From assembly GCA_000697665.1 (NCBI GenBank), contig KL197769.1:1-44241 (forward strand): a stretch of 44,241 nt of DNA, read 5' to 3'. Source of the stretch: Jaapia argillacea MUCL 33604. Lineage: Eukaryota; Basidiomycota; Agaricomycetes; Jaapiales; Jaapiaceae. The notes under the pieces are model-generated. The model saw only the letters and a list, made by a program, of their open reading frames with translations. It did not search any database and was not told where the DNA came from. Both the position numbers and the translations under genes were made by a program. Below are positions 13,539 through 24,560 of the stretch, piece by piece (position 1 is the stretch's first letter; each line of letters starts with the position of its first letter).

Positions 13539-14327
13539 TCACGCCCTCGACCTAAACACACTAGCCCTAGGGTTCCACCTCCCATGCAAAGGCTCGTTGA
13601 AAGCCCTATTCGACCAAGCGAACAAGACGGTGGCGAGAAGGATGATGGTGAGGATTATCCAGCCCATCCAGGCGAAGGCGACTAGAGTGGTGAGGATGCG
13701 GCAGGGACGGTATTGATGGCACCAGGAGAGGTCGGGCCACAAGGACTGTTTGAGGAGAAGATCACGTGAGATTAGGGCTGGAGGAGGGGAGAAGGAAAGA
13801 CGTACTGTTGCGTAAGCTGCTCCTACGAGCCACATCACCCAGAGGACGAACAACCCGATGATCTCTCCTCTAAACCTATACAACACTCTTTTCTCATGTA
13901 CGCCGTGTATAACATGTACACTGTTTAATACCAACATAAAACCATCTGAGATTGTGTGGTGAGAAGGAGAGTTGGGGACATACATGTACGGGATCCAGAA
14001 TAACATCAGCGCCGAGGTTACCATGAGTTCGACGATAATGGGATCTAGAGACAACAAGACGTTGACCACGCCTTCGTCAGAGCCGTCCTCGGCGTATCTG
14101 GAAAGACGAAGCGCCACGTACCATAGAAGTTAATCCCGTCATGAAGCGGGTCGTTTCGCTTGAGGTGGGTGGTATAATAGAGACGGTCGGCCGTTAGGCC
14201 TAGGAGAACGAGGGAGAACAACCACTGTGAGGGGAGTTGCGGTGAGCTGGGATCGTAGTAACGTGAAGGGGGTGAGGGTACGTACCAAGATTACATAGAG
14301 CACGATTCTAGTATGATGGAAAGCCAT
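13539..14327 (-). CDS. four-TM MARVEL-like membrane protein
   Basis: Small integral membrane protein of the fungal MARVEL-like type; the role is unknown, with membrane apposition or trafficking inferred from family. Five exons are inferred. MAFHHTRIVLYVIL splices to WLFSLVLLGLTADRLYYTTH (TM1). The next exon begins DPIIVELMVTSALMLFWIPY (TM2). An exon with EIIGLFVLWVMWLVGAAYAT (TM3) follows, then the last exon SLWPDLSWCHQYRPCRILTT with LVAFAWMGWIILTIILLATVL (TM4). The loop Cys pair (WCHQYRPCRIL) between TM3 and TM4 is typical of these proteins. The hydrophilic tail ends NPRASVFRSRA. All splice sites are GT-AG. It converges on the transporter. Confidence 0.75.
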
Positions 14328-15674
14328 AAGAGTCTACTGTCTTTCAAAGAGTTGTGGATTGAGTAGAGAAAGAGGCGGCTGGAGGAACAGAGGGAGGAAG
14401 CGATATGTAAAGCAGAGAGGTCGTAAGGTCGTCATAACGGCCATAGCACACCTTTAAGTACTAACCGGGCCCAAACCATGCACTGGAGCATTTGGTGGAT
14501 CCGTGGGTGTATAACTTGCCCTTGCAGCGTGTTGGTTACGTATGTTGCTTGACGCCACTGAACCCAGCTTCACTCGTAAATGAATTGTATCATAGCTAGA
14601 TCATTGGCGTCGAGGGCTTGGAGAACGTTTGAGGTGCATGTGTTTGCCTTCAGGCCTTTCGGTGTGTCGTCCCGTAACAGATCGAATAAAAATAGTTTTG
14701 TGAAGAGGAGGGTAGGGTGCGATGGAGTCGTACGACCTAGAATTTTCGAAGAGCTACCAGTGCGATGCAAGGAAGGATTTTGTGACTGAGATTTTTGGCT
14801 TTGATGGGGATTGTTGCAGGGAGCTCCGTTGACGTCAGTTTACCATCGCCTCGAGGCGCGATATCGTGGCCATCGGTCACAGGAGGTTCATAGAGCCTTC
14901 CTCATCGGTGAGATCCCGTTCCTCCATTTCATCGACATCCCATTTTTGTCGCAACAGCAATGGTATGGAATCATGAATGCTCGGTGATGATAGGGAAGAC
15001 AACAAGACACGAGGCCGTGACGGAGGACACGTGTACCACGAGAGATGAATGAGGCATGAGTAAGATCAGATCGATGCTGAAAGACTGGTAGACATCCATG
15101 CATCAACAAAAGGGGACCTAAGGCGAAATCTTCGACCAGCCGATGTAAAGTTAGTTTGACCAATAAGGTTGGAGGGTGCCATGTGTCACCACTTGAGGCT
15201 ATGATCTTTTCGAAGGACGCGCCGAATACCCCAGGTTCGTACTCGGGTCATAGATAGAGGAGACAAGATACAGAAAGTATATTCGATCGCGGATGGGACG
15301 AAACCCGATGGCGCCCAAAAAAAACTTCAGTGAAACTGTGTGGTTCGAATTTCGAGGTCGATAACCTGGATTGAGATGAGGGGACTCCCTGGCAATATCA
15401 GACGCACCCTCGACGCGAAAGGAAGAGCAGGCAGAACAGGAGACTTATCCGTTGCTCAGTTCGAATTCTCCAGGGAGATGGTGGAATGGTCGTGGGAAGA
15501 ACTTGGAGGAAGGCTTTGAGACAGACGCCAGCCTTTTGTCAAACTCGATGTCTCCACCTTGCGATTGAGAATGACATCCAGAATTCACAAGAGAAATACA
15601 AGCCGTAGTTCAACAAGTCGGTGCAGTAGTTATACAGTTACGGCTACAAGAAAAATACAAGGAAAGGTTCAAGA
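14328..15674. other. intergenic region, nothing recognised
   Basis: A 1.35-kb gap between the MARVEL-like gene promoter and the 3' end of the caspase-domain gene. ORFs are short, without domains or a convincing exon pattern. No tRNA, tandem repeat or transposon terminus was noticed. Confidence 0.4.
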
Positions 15675-17672
15675 TCAAGAATCGTCTGCGGAAAGAGGCT
15701 GGTCCTTGTATACATGGATCACCACAGTAACAATATCCCACTTCTTCTCACCGCCTCCGCCTCCTGCTCCCCTCTTCCCTCCACCATCTGCCCTACTCTT
15801 AAACTCCCCCTGCTCCAACATCGCCAGATTCGCATAATCAGTCGACAAATAAACCTTCAAGAAACCAGTGTCGTGCTCCTCGTCCTCTGCCAAGAAGAAC
15901 TCAAGCGGTCCCCGGTCAGCGCCCTCACCATTGCCCCCGATCTTGAGTGTAGAGTGTTTGCGGATAGAGCCTACACTAAAACGTTCCGGTGGTTCGTAGA
16001 TTTCTGCGATGGAATAATTGCCGGGGTCAAAGTAGTAGGCTGAACACCAGACGTCCTCGGTCATGGAGCTATTGTGCAGCCACAGCGAGTATCCAGTCTC
16101 GGGATCGTCGTCGGCTCTGAGGTCCGCTCGGCCATTCTTTAGGTGGTTAGCCGCCGTTTGCGTGTCGACGCGATGTAACTCCAACGTGATTTGGTCTTTG
16201 TAGGGATGGAGAGGGTTCTCGTGATGCAAGAGCATATCGAATCGAGCTGCGAGTTGGATGGCGTTCCAATCCGATTGGAGAGAGGGTTCGTCACTGGGTG
16301 CGTCGACGATCGTGGGACAGAATTTGGTGATCTTCGTGTCCCCCCTCTCGAATTTGAACTTATCTTCGGAGATGGAAACGACGAGAGAAGCCTCATCCGA
16401 TTTTTGCGACTCCGTACGGACAACGGCGACCTCGGCTTCATAAGGCTTCCCGGAAACGCTATCCAGCTTCGCTTCCAGCGCTTTTTGTCGTTCCGTATCA
16501 GGGGGCCCAACGATAGCGATCGTAAAAGGAGGATTGTTCCACGAATCCACGGCCGCGAACCTAGCTTTCTTGATATCCAAGTTGGGCTCGACAAGTTTGA
16601 CCAAACACCACCCCGCATCCACACTCTCCGCCTCCGCATGTCCCAAACAAACACTATCCGCCCACGTATTCTCCGGATACACTCTAAACCTTGTACCCTT
16701 CCTAACCCCATGTATCTCCCCAGCCTCAATCTTCACAACGCCTGGCCCTTCAACCGAACAAGGCACTAAGCTCCTATCGACCCCCAAAGCCTTACCATCA
16801 AACAACACCTTCCCCTTATTCTTCCCCTCACACTGAGCAATCTGAACCACGCCCTTTCGAGCAGCAGTGATGGCGTTGATTTTGGCGATCAAAGCCATAT
16901 AGGACGTATGAGGTAGTTCAATGCCAGAGAGGGCTTTGAGGAGGGTAGCGGTAAAGTAACCGCAGAATTGTCCTTGGTATTTGGCTTCGCGAGAGGTTTG
17001 GTCGGGTCGGCAAGCTGCGAGGAGGACGTGGGTATGTAACCCGGGATATTGGAAACCAGACTTTATATGTGCATGCCTGGTACCACTTGGAATGAGATCT
17101 TCGCCAAGCGCAGCCTTGGGGAAAGGCTGCGTTCCTTTGAGTGGTTTGGCGAATCGAGTTGCTCCTAGTTCGAATTCGTCATCGATGGGGGCGGGTGCAC
17201 CGGCGGAACGGGTACCGCTGCCAGAATGGCAACAATCGAGGATGACGGTGGTGTTATCGCCTTTAGCGACTGCCAACGCACTCAACAACTGTCCAACTTC
17301 ATAATCCAATAAATCGCCAACTTTGGCTCTGTCGTACACGCACATCGTCTGTCCTTCATACTGATCCAGGATAACAGGGTCTTCGTTATACTCGGATCCA
17401 TGCCCTGCAAAATAGAACAATATTGGATCTCCGGGACGGATGGAAGGGTTGTTGATGAGGTGTGATTGGATTGCGGAGACAATGCCTTTTTTCGTCGCAG
17501 CGGAGTCGTTGAGGATCAGGATGTTGTCTTCGGGGACTTTGAGGTTGGCGGTGAGGAAATGGTTGATGAATTGGGTGTCGTTGACTGCACCGAGGAGGTT
17601 TCCGGTATCTTCGTCGCCATATTCGTCGATTCCCACAAGGAGGGCGAAGAAGGACTTCGGCGCTGTGGACAT
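15675..17672 (-). CDS. caspase-domain (peptidase C14) protein with long C-terminal region
   Basis: Predicted caspase-fold cysteine peptidase, 665 residues in one exon, unusual here as most genes are intron-rich. The p20-like domain starts at once (FFALLVGIDEYGD, residues 8-20), without prodomain. The catalytic dyad is visible: His91 in LFYFAGHGSEY and Cys148 in TVILDCCHSGSG. A further core segment is HTHVLLAACRPDQTSREA (about 215-232). Residues about 290-665 form a large non-peptidase region common in basidiomycete caspase-domain proteins, with no domain I can name; it has a Gly-rich stretch (GGGKRGAGGGGGEKKW) near the C-terminus. A role in regulated cell death is family inference only. A diverged fragment of this gene lies at 22367-22963 in the adjacent array. 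Confidence 0.88.
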   Translation of the reverse strand: MSTAPKSFFALLVGIDEYGDEDTGNLLGAVNDTQFINHFLTANLKVPEDNILILNDSAATKKGIVSAIQSHLINNPSIRPGDPILFYFAGHGSEYNEDPVILDQYEGQTMCVYDRAKVGDLLDYEVGQLLSALAVAKGDNTTVILDCCHSGSGTRSAGAPAPIDDEFELGATRFAKPLKGTQPFPKAALGEDLIPSGTRHAHIKSGFQYPGLHTHVLLAACRPDQTSREAKYQGQFCGYFTATLLKALSGIELPHTSYMALIAKINAITAARKGVVQIAQCEGKNKGKVLFDGKALGVDRSLVPCSVEGPGVVKIEAGEIHGVRKGTRFRVYPENTWADSVCLGHAEAESVDAGWCLVKLVEPNLDIKKARFAAVDSWNNPPFTIAIVGPPDTERQKALEAKLDSVSGKPYEAEVAVVRTESQKSDEASLVVSISEDKFKFERGDTKITKFCPTIVDAPSDEPSLQSDWNAIQLAARFDMLLHHENPLHPYKDQITLELHRVDTQTAANHLKNGRADLRADDDPETGYSLWLHNSSMTEDVWCSAYYFDPGNYSIAEIYEPPERFSVGSIRKHSTLKIGGNGEGADRGPLEFFLAEDEEHDTGFLKVYLSTDYANLAMLEQGEFKSRADGGGKRGAGGGGGEKKWDIVTVVIHVYKDQPLSADDS

Positions 17673-18059
17673 TGCTGCGATGCACCGGTCACGACGGCGT
17701 TGAGACGAGGCAAATCTAAGACAGAACTTGACTTGCGTACCTTAGTACTTCCTGGGACCGATAGGGAAAATCGCAGGATTCTATCGCGCGAGATTTGTAT
17801 CAAGCAGCACTGGGAGTTTGGGCGATGTTACTTATTACGATCCTGAACGATCAGCTAAAGGTTATCCACTAGCTGATCGCAGGCCTCTTCTCTGATCAAT
17901 TCACATCAGGAGGGCTATGCGGCACGGAATGCACCAGTAAACTCTGTCAAGCACCCTGATATGGCCTGATACTGATAGAAGCTTGGACATGAGAAGTTAG
18001 ACCCATCAGCGACGATTTGTTGTTGTGTTTTCGGTAGGTCGCCGAGAGGGTGTCACGAT
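17673..18059. other. upstream region of the caspase-domain gene
   Basis: Divergent spacer between the caspase-domain gene (minus) and the uncertain plus-strand gene. It contains the small inverted repeat TAGCTGATCG / CGATCAGCTA near 17847-17880. No other feature is recognised. Confidence 0.35.
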
Positions 18060-18792
18060 GTGACAACCCACGTGATGTTGATGGTCACGGCCATGGTGCT
18101 GCAGATGTCGGCGCAGCTGTGTTGGACCAGGACGCTCAGCTTCACCCTGAGGGTCTCCCAATCAGCATCACGATTGAATACTACTTCTCCCAGAACGAGG
18201 GCTACTTTTATGCCAGCCAGCGATGACCCCACCGAATTGTAAGTTCTCATCTTCCAGGTCACCACCGACGGTCCCGGACTGGCATCTACTGATCAGCTTG
18301 CCAGGGTCCAAATCACGAGTCAGTTCCATGTAAATCCATTATGAACCCCTGATTGAACGGCAGATTCCTAGGCATAACTTATCTTCTGGAATCACTGACT
18401 CTCAAGCACAATGCGTCCCTCAGGATCGTCGTCGACGAGAAAACGCAAATGATATCACAGGAATTCACAAGGAACCGTCCTTACGTTGGATGGTACTTAG
18501 ATCCCCCTTTGTGAGTTTCCTGCTCGTAGAGTGTTGAACTACCCTCACTCAAAGGCTTGGAGGCAGCTTGCTGCAAAGGCACTGTCGAGTCGACATCCAG
18601 CTTTGCGAGCATCTCCCCCTTGGGGTCAAGAAAATAGTTTCGAATACCTACTTCGCCCCGGATGATCAGCCAGATGGGATTCTTTGGATCGCGTACTTTG
18701 GATTAGTTTTGCGTTGGGGTCCGGTTACTGCAACTCAACCCAACTCCCATCAGCAGTTCTGCGAGTCCCTGAGGAACTTGACGCAGTCCTAG
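18060..18792 (+). CDS. uncertain multi-exon hypothetical protein
   Basis: Best support is at the 3' end. An exon reading NASLRIVVDEKTQMISQEF and ending YLDPP at 18510 is followed by a clean 44-nt intron (18511-18554). The last exon contains VKKIVSNTYFAPDDQPDG and ends CESLRNLTQS with TAG 18790-18792. Upstream sequence to about 18060 is probably coding, but its exon boundaries and start are unresolved because several frames are plausible. No domain is recognised. The last residues (FCESLRNLT) recur at 22966-22988, showing that the 3' end of this gene was included in the segmental duplication. It could also be a degenerate gene. Confidence 0.35.
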
Positions 18793-20275
18793 TGAAAATT
18801 ATTGACGTTCGTCACCTAAAGTTCGGTTCAATGTGAAGCAATTTTCACCCACGCTGGGGTAAGTGGCCCGATAGATAATTCTTCTAGGGATTGAGAGGTA
18901 TTTGGTGACATATGATGGCTCCAAATGATATCCTGAGAGTTACAGTCCGGAGCGACGCGTTTGATATGGACACGAAGTACTCACAAGGTCATTTCTCGTG
19001 GTGGATGTATTGGGCTTCATCGATCGGGTCCTTCTGTGCGGTCTGCATCGCCCAAACTATCATGCGCGCAAGCGGACATTCTTGACGAGGAGAAGTGGCA
19101 ACTCACAAGGTTCAAAATCTTGGGGGCGCCTCGCTAACGCAACTCCAAACATTGAGGCCTGTGGCTCTTCGCCATCCAGATCATCCCTCGGGGTGGCACA
19201 ACCTCCAAGAGCGGTGGGAGATTTCTACGGAGCGATCGGGGTCGGAGGCATCCGATATCGCTTCAAATACCAGCCAACGGATTTTCTCCGGAAGCTGGAG
19301 TATATCGAGGCGCAGGTTGATCTGCTTCTTCATGGCAGATCACCCATACTTCTGAAATCGCTCGACGCATACTGTAGTTAGGATTGGGGAACAGGTCCCC
19401 TCTGCGTTCGCACGGCGGCACAGCTATGGCATATGGCTGATCAAGGTTTCGCTGGTGAGATGGTGGGAGAAGAAATGACGAGAGACTGCTGGGGTCGATT
19501 TACATTGCTTGAATAATGGCATCAAGTGCCACCAGGATGGTGGACGTCCGAGTCACGGTCATGGTCACTTAGTCACGCATTGAACGTCGAACCTCACGGA
19601 GTGTTTAAGAGGACTCCTCTCAAGACTCCCAGCGCCAACGGCTTCGAGGCCCTCCAGTGAATCTGATTTCATTGTCGTGTCCCAAAAGCGAGTCAAAACG
19701 TCAGGTGGGTTCAGCTTCTATGATCCCTTCGAACATGCTTTACTGGACAAGATCACATCTTCGGCAGGCCAATTTTGTCTCTTTAAGCGCCTCGATAACA
19801 AGTGATGGTTGAGCGACGGGGAGCTATTGCGAGCATGTATCTTTTCCTCCGCCTCCGCCACTGTCAACGTCGGGTTAATAATGCTATCTGGGCGTCTTTC
19901 CAACGAGCAGTTCGAGCTGGATAACAGCATAATCGACAGGTATGCCTCGTTTCTCCTGATGTCCTTTAAACATTGGCTGAAGAATCTAATGGTTACACTA
20001 CCTTGGTTATGAGCTTCTCTCGCTCAGACCATGTGCTCGCCGTACTCGAGTCGTATCAGCGAAGATTCTGCCCTTCTTCTCCCAAGCTTCCATCCTTCGG
20101 TACTGTTTCAACATCTATAATTGAATGCGCGCGCCTAAGGCTTAGGCCTCTTCACCTGCTTATCGATGTCGGTTTGCCTCATGCTGATTCATTCACCTAT
20201 ATACAACGACCCTTCCTTAGAAACCTACAATTTCGCGAGCCACCCAACACTCCCAACATCCTTTGATCTCGATAA
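18757..20275. repeat. long duplicated block, copy 1 (upstream of membrane-protein gene 1)
   Basis: This block recurs at 22964-24560, upstream of membrane-protein gene 2, with the same order of landmarks: the CGAGTCCCTGAGGAA tail of the hypothetical gene, the CGACGAGAGACTGCTGGGG-like stretch near 19475 and 23757, and the promoter-proximal block with CTTATCGATGTCGG. On the minus strand both copies hold a weak ORF (INLRLDILQLPEKIRWLVF in copy 1) that is interrupted; it may be a decayed gene. No intact gene is called here. Confidence 0.75.
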
Positions 20276-21675
20276 ATGGCCGTCCCTCTGACGCTTTCTC
20301 TGTCGTTTTCAATTTTGACATATCTATTCGTGTTATCGTATGGAGCATTGGCACAGCTGGTTATACCAGACTGTGTTATCCCCTCAGCACAATTAGTACG
20401 TTCCAGTACCATCTAGGTCCTCTTCAGACCACTCAATGCTATCTAGCCTCTTGTCAACTCGAGAGGGCAAGATCTTTGTTTCATTGCGCATACTGCATGG
20501 GGTATGTGCACTGGAAACTGTAAGTTTGGTGACCAAGTATCCACCCGTCGGTGCACCTCCAATCTCACAAATCAGGGGCTTGGGGATCGAATTTAACGAC
20601 GGGCTACGTGTACACGCCGCCCAGCGATGGTTGCCAATGTACTGTAGTGTTGTATAACTTGGTCAGCAGCTGCGCCTGGTGTCAAGGGGGCTCCTGGACA
20701 ACGTGTGTTTAGTCATTTCCGCAGTACTAGTCCAAATAATCATATTGAACTCACAGATGGCCAGGTTGGTCGGTCAATTGTACCGCTTCCCAGTTCACAC
20801 AAATGTAAATATTGTGTTGCCGACCTCAACGTTTCTCCCTCATCATTGACTACCCAGAATCCCGCTCAACGCTACTGTTCCCTATCCGAATTGGGCCTAC
20901 GTATATTCTGACGTACGACATCAATTCTTATTTATCTCTGCATACAACTCACATTAGCGTAGTCGGACATGTTCAATGCGAGTGTCGCAGCCGCAGTCGG
21001 TGGTAAGTTTTCCCAGTGTGTGATGCAGTTTCCCCCACAACTTAGTCTTCCCTTAGATCAACCGGAATCATCCACTGTACCGCCACCGTCCTCTACAAGT
21101 ACTGTTGCAAGCTCCACCACCAGCTCGACCTTGTCATCCTCTTCTAGCGTCACTCATTCCTCCACATCCAGTCCTTCTTCGACTGCTGTCACCAAGAAGA
21201 CAACTAATGCAGGTCCGATCGCTGGTGGGGTTGTTGCCGGTGTTGTGGCGATTGCGGCAGCTTGTGGTGTGTTGCTTTGGTATATGCGTCGAAAGAAACA
21301 AGCCACGGAAACCCGTTCGTATCATATTCGTTCCTCTTTACTTCAAATATCTAACGCCTGAAGAACGTGTATCAGACCCTTCAACATCAGCGACGCCAAC
21401 ACTCCCTCCTTTGACCATGTCTCAAAAACAATACACCTATTATGTGAGTTGTCACCATCCCTGGAGTCCCTTTGCCGTTAAATCTCATATAACAATGCTG
21501 GGGCTTTCAGGATCCGAACGATCCGAATACGTTCCCGAAATCTCCGGCTACGACTACTACTGGTACCTACGTTGGCTCTCCTATTAGGATGTACGAACCT
21601 TCGCCAATCCGAGCTGGAGCTGCGTACTCTCCCACCCAAAACGGGAGTCATCCTGGCCTGCCTGAGTTATACTAG
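20276..21675 (+). CDS. single-pass membrane protein of the tandem family, copy 1
   Basis: Nine exons and eight GT-AG introns: 20276-20395, 20447-20519, 20576-20702, 20757-20804, 20858-20912, 20963-21002, 21057-21314, 21364-21443, 21511-21675. They sum to 966 nt (321 residues) in frame. Order: signal peptide (LTLSLSFSILTYLFVLSYG); extracellular region with GQDLCFIAHTAWGMCTGN, PPSDGCQCTVVLYNLVSSC and Trp/Cys pairs (WPGWSVNCTAS); Ser/Thr-rich stalk (about residues 160-205); Gly-rich start of one TM helix (GPIAGGVVAGVVAIAAACGV); basic stop-transfer (MRRKK); cytoplasmic tail with YYDPNDPNTFP and a C-terminal HPGLPELY. This layout is that of a widespread Agaricomycete membrane-protein family of unknown function. 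A surface sensor or cell-wall anchor role is inference. Confidence 0.82.
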
Positions 21676-22324
21676 CCCTTTACTTCGGAAAGGAGTTGGA
21701 CGGTCGTTTTGTACGGTTGTCGGTCTTTTGAGTCTTTGGATCTTGGTTGGGTTTGGGGAGATGATCGTTCGTCGGAAATATATGCACTGACGGCTGCTAT
21801 AGGGGAATTTAAGTCGTTTTATCATAACTTACCGTCAACTTGGGCCGTAATGCTCAGATAAAAAGTCGCAACCAAGACGTTCCTACCATACTTCGTTTAC
21901 TCCATCGTCCCCCTCCCCCAAGGGAATCTGTTGTGTGGGTCTCGGCCCAACTACCTTTCATTACCCTCTTACCCTTGGCCGAAGACCACCCCGGTGGTGA
22001 CTAACAAGGCCTTGTTCCTGCTTGTCCGGGTGTCAATATTGATCCATCCTAACGGTCAATTTGGCAACAACGACCAGGTCAGAACGATTCAACGAAATCT
22101 GATGAAAGCAGCATCGAGTTATCTGATATCCTGTCTTGGTTGAAGAATTAGGTTCGGTCTTATCTTATCTTATCCCCCAGTTTTTGCTGCCTCGCTCTCT
22201 GTGAATAACAAAATTCCTCCATCCGCCCATTGAAACTCGTGGCTAGTTCGCATTCGAGTCTAGTCCTCCGCATAGCCGATTCTTTCCTCGACAATTCACC
22301 GCCGACTTCCCTTGGTCTTCAGAC
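21676..22324. repeat. spacer: shared downstream and promoter modules, short form
   Basis: Starts with the 3' flank of gene 1. From about 22050 it repeats the promoter module found before the other family genes (AACGATTCAACGAAATCTGAT and CATTCGAGTCTAGTCCTCCG near 22250). The transposon and P450-like modules present in other spacers are mostly missing here. Confidence 0.6.
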
Positions 22325-22366
22325 ATGGCTGTCCTTCTCCCCTTTTCTCTTTCGTTCTCAATTCTT
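22325..22366 (+). pseudogene. truncated sixth copy of the membrane-protein gene (5' end only)
   Basis: After a family-type promoter module, the ATG at 22325 opens MAVLLPFSLSFSIL, matching the signal peptides of copies 4 and 5. The sequence then switches abruptly at about 22366 to antisense caspase-gene sequence. Nothing of the remaining eight exons is left at this position. Confidence 0.75.
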
Positions 22367-22963
22367 TATCCGCCCATGTATTCTCCGGATACACTCCAAA
22401 CCTCGTACCCTTCCTAACCCCATGTATCTCCCCAGTCTCAATCTCAACAACACCCGGGCCTTCAAAAGAACAAGGCACCAAGCACCTTTCAATCCCCAGC
22501 GCCTTATCATCAAACAACACACTCCCCTTATTATTCCCCTCACACTGAGCAATCTGAACTACACCCTTTCGGGCAGCGGTGATGGCGTCGATCTTGGCGA
22601 TCAAGGCCATGTAGGATGTACGAGGTAGTTCAATGCCAGAGAGGGCTTCGAGGAGGGTAGCGGTGAAGTAACGGTAGAAATGCCCTTGGTATTTGGCTTC
22701 GCAAGAGGTTTGGTCAGGTCGACAAGCTGCGAGGAGGACGTGGGTGTATAACCCTGGATATCGGAACCCAAAGTTTTACGAGCGTGGCTGGTACCGCTTG
22801 GAATGAGATATTTGCCGAGCGCGGCCTTGGGGAAAGGTTGTGTCCCTTTGAGTGGTCTGGCGAATCGAGTTGCTCATGGTTCGAATTCGTCGTCGATGGG
22901 GGCGGGCGCACCGGCGGAACGAGTACTCCTGCTAGAATGGCAACAATCGAGGATGACGGTGGT
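22367..22963 (-). pseudogene. fragment of the caspase-domain gene
   Basis: Matches 16655-17252 of the caspase-domain gene in the same orientation and almost the same length (597 versus 598 nt), with scattered substitutions. It covers roughly the region from just after the catalytic Cys (the LDCCHSGS coding region lies at its distal edge) to VYPENTWAD. The open part reads MALIAKIDAITAARKGVVQI, against KINAITAARKG in the parent. There is no N-terminus with the catalytic His and no C-terminal region, so it cannot be an active peptidase. It is bounded by a truncated membrane-protein gene on the left and by the duplicated hypothetical-gene tail on the right. Confidence 0.85.
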
Positions 22964-24560
22964 TTTTGCGAGTCCCTGAGGAATCTGACGTAGTACTAGT
23001 GAAAATTATCGACGCAAGTTACTTCGTTGCCAAGCAATACTCACCCACGCTGGGGTAAGCGATCGGCCCAGCACGATAGATATGTCTTCCGGGGAGTGAG
23101 AGGCATTTAGTGGCGTCTGATCGAGCCAAAGGATATCCTCCAAGAGCTACAGTCCATCGAACAATCCCTCGTACAGTCCGCAACGACAGTGTTTGACGTG
23201 GACACCAAGTATTCATAGGGCCAATTCTCGTGGGGCGTGGATTGGCCCTGATCGAATCTGAATCCTCCCGTGTGGTTGGCATCGTCTAAACGACGACACT
23301 ATGATGCGTATAAGTGGACGTTCTTGACACTCTGAGGAGAGGTGGCAGCTCACAACTTTCAGATGTTGGGTGCCTCGATAACGAACTCCAAACATGGAAG
23401 CCTGTGCCTCCTCGCCATCCAGGTCGTCTCCAATAACCTCGGACAGGGAAGCCCATCCCTCTTGATCTGTATTCGTGATGGCTACAGCCTCCAAGAGTGG
23501 TGGGAGATTTTGGACGGAGCGATCGAGCTCAATAGTCATCGCTCCAAATACAAGGGAACTGATTTTCTCCGGAAGCTGCGAGGCGCGGGTTGATCTACTT
23601 CTTCATGACAGATCACGCATACTTCTAAAATCGCTCAACGCATACATAGTGTACCAAGTTAGGATTGGGGAGCAGGTCACCTCTGCGCTCGCTTGTCGGC
23701 ATAGCTATAGCATATATGACTGATCAAGATTTCGCTGGTGAGATGGTGGAAGAAAATGACGAGAGACTGCTGGGGTCGATTTACATTGCTTGAATAATGG
23801 CATCAAGTGCCATCAGGATGGCGGGATGGTGGACGGCTGAGTCACGGTCACGGTCACCCAGTCACGCATTGAACGTCGAACTTGAACCTACTCCTATTAA
23901 GACTCCCAGCGCCAACGGCTTCGAGGCCCCCAAGGGAACCTGATTTCATTATCGAATCCCAAAAGCGAGTCAAAACGTCAGGTGGGTTCAGCTTCTACGA
24001 TATCTTCGAACATGCTTTACTGGCCAGGATCACATCTACTGCAGGCCAATTTTGTCTCTTTAAGCGCCTCGATAACAGCTGATGGTTGAGCGACTGGGAG
24101 CATTTCCGAACATGTATCTTTCCCACCCGCCTCCGCCACTGTCAACTTCGGGTTAATAATGCTATCTGGGCGTCTTTTGAACGAGCGGTTCAAGCGGGAT
24201 AACAGCATAATCGACAGGTATGTCTCGTTTCTCCTGATGTCCTTTAAACATTGGCCGAAGAATCTAATGGTTACACTGCCTTGGTTATTAGGTTCTCTCA
24301 CTCAGACCATGTGTCCGCCGTACTCGAGTCGTATCAACGAGGATTCTGCCCTTCTTCTCCCAAGCTTCCATCCTTCGGTACTGTTTCAACATCTATAATC
24401 AAATGCGCGCGCCTAAGGCTTAGACCTCTTCACCTGCTTATCGATGTCGGTTTGCCTCATGCTGATTCATTCACCTCTATATAATGACCCTTCCTCATAA
24501 ACCTACAGCTTCGCGAGCCACCCAGCACCCAGCACCCCTAACTTCCTTTGGTCTCGATAA
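22964..24560. repeat. long duplicated block, copy 2 (upstream of membrane-protein gene 2)
   Basis: Homologous to 18757-20275, beginning within the last codons of the hypothetical gene (FCESLRNLT). The minus-strand ORF in this copy (about 23213-23539, containing EGWASLSEVIGDDLDGEEAQ) is longer than in copy 1, but still has no identifiable domain. The last part is the promoter of membrane-protein gene 2. Confidence 0.75.

Noticed and set aside
16139-16769. Long ORFs on both other frames within the caspase-domain gene
   Set aside because: They are out-of-frame or antisense shadows of the caspase-domain gene and have no domain.
17847-17880. Short inverted repeat TAGCTGATCG / CGATCAGCTA as a possible operator or transposon end
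   Set aside because: Single occurrence, no target duplication or neighbouring transposase; too little to support a function.
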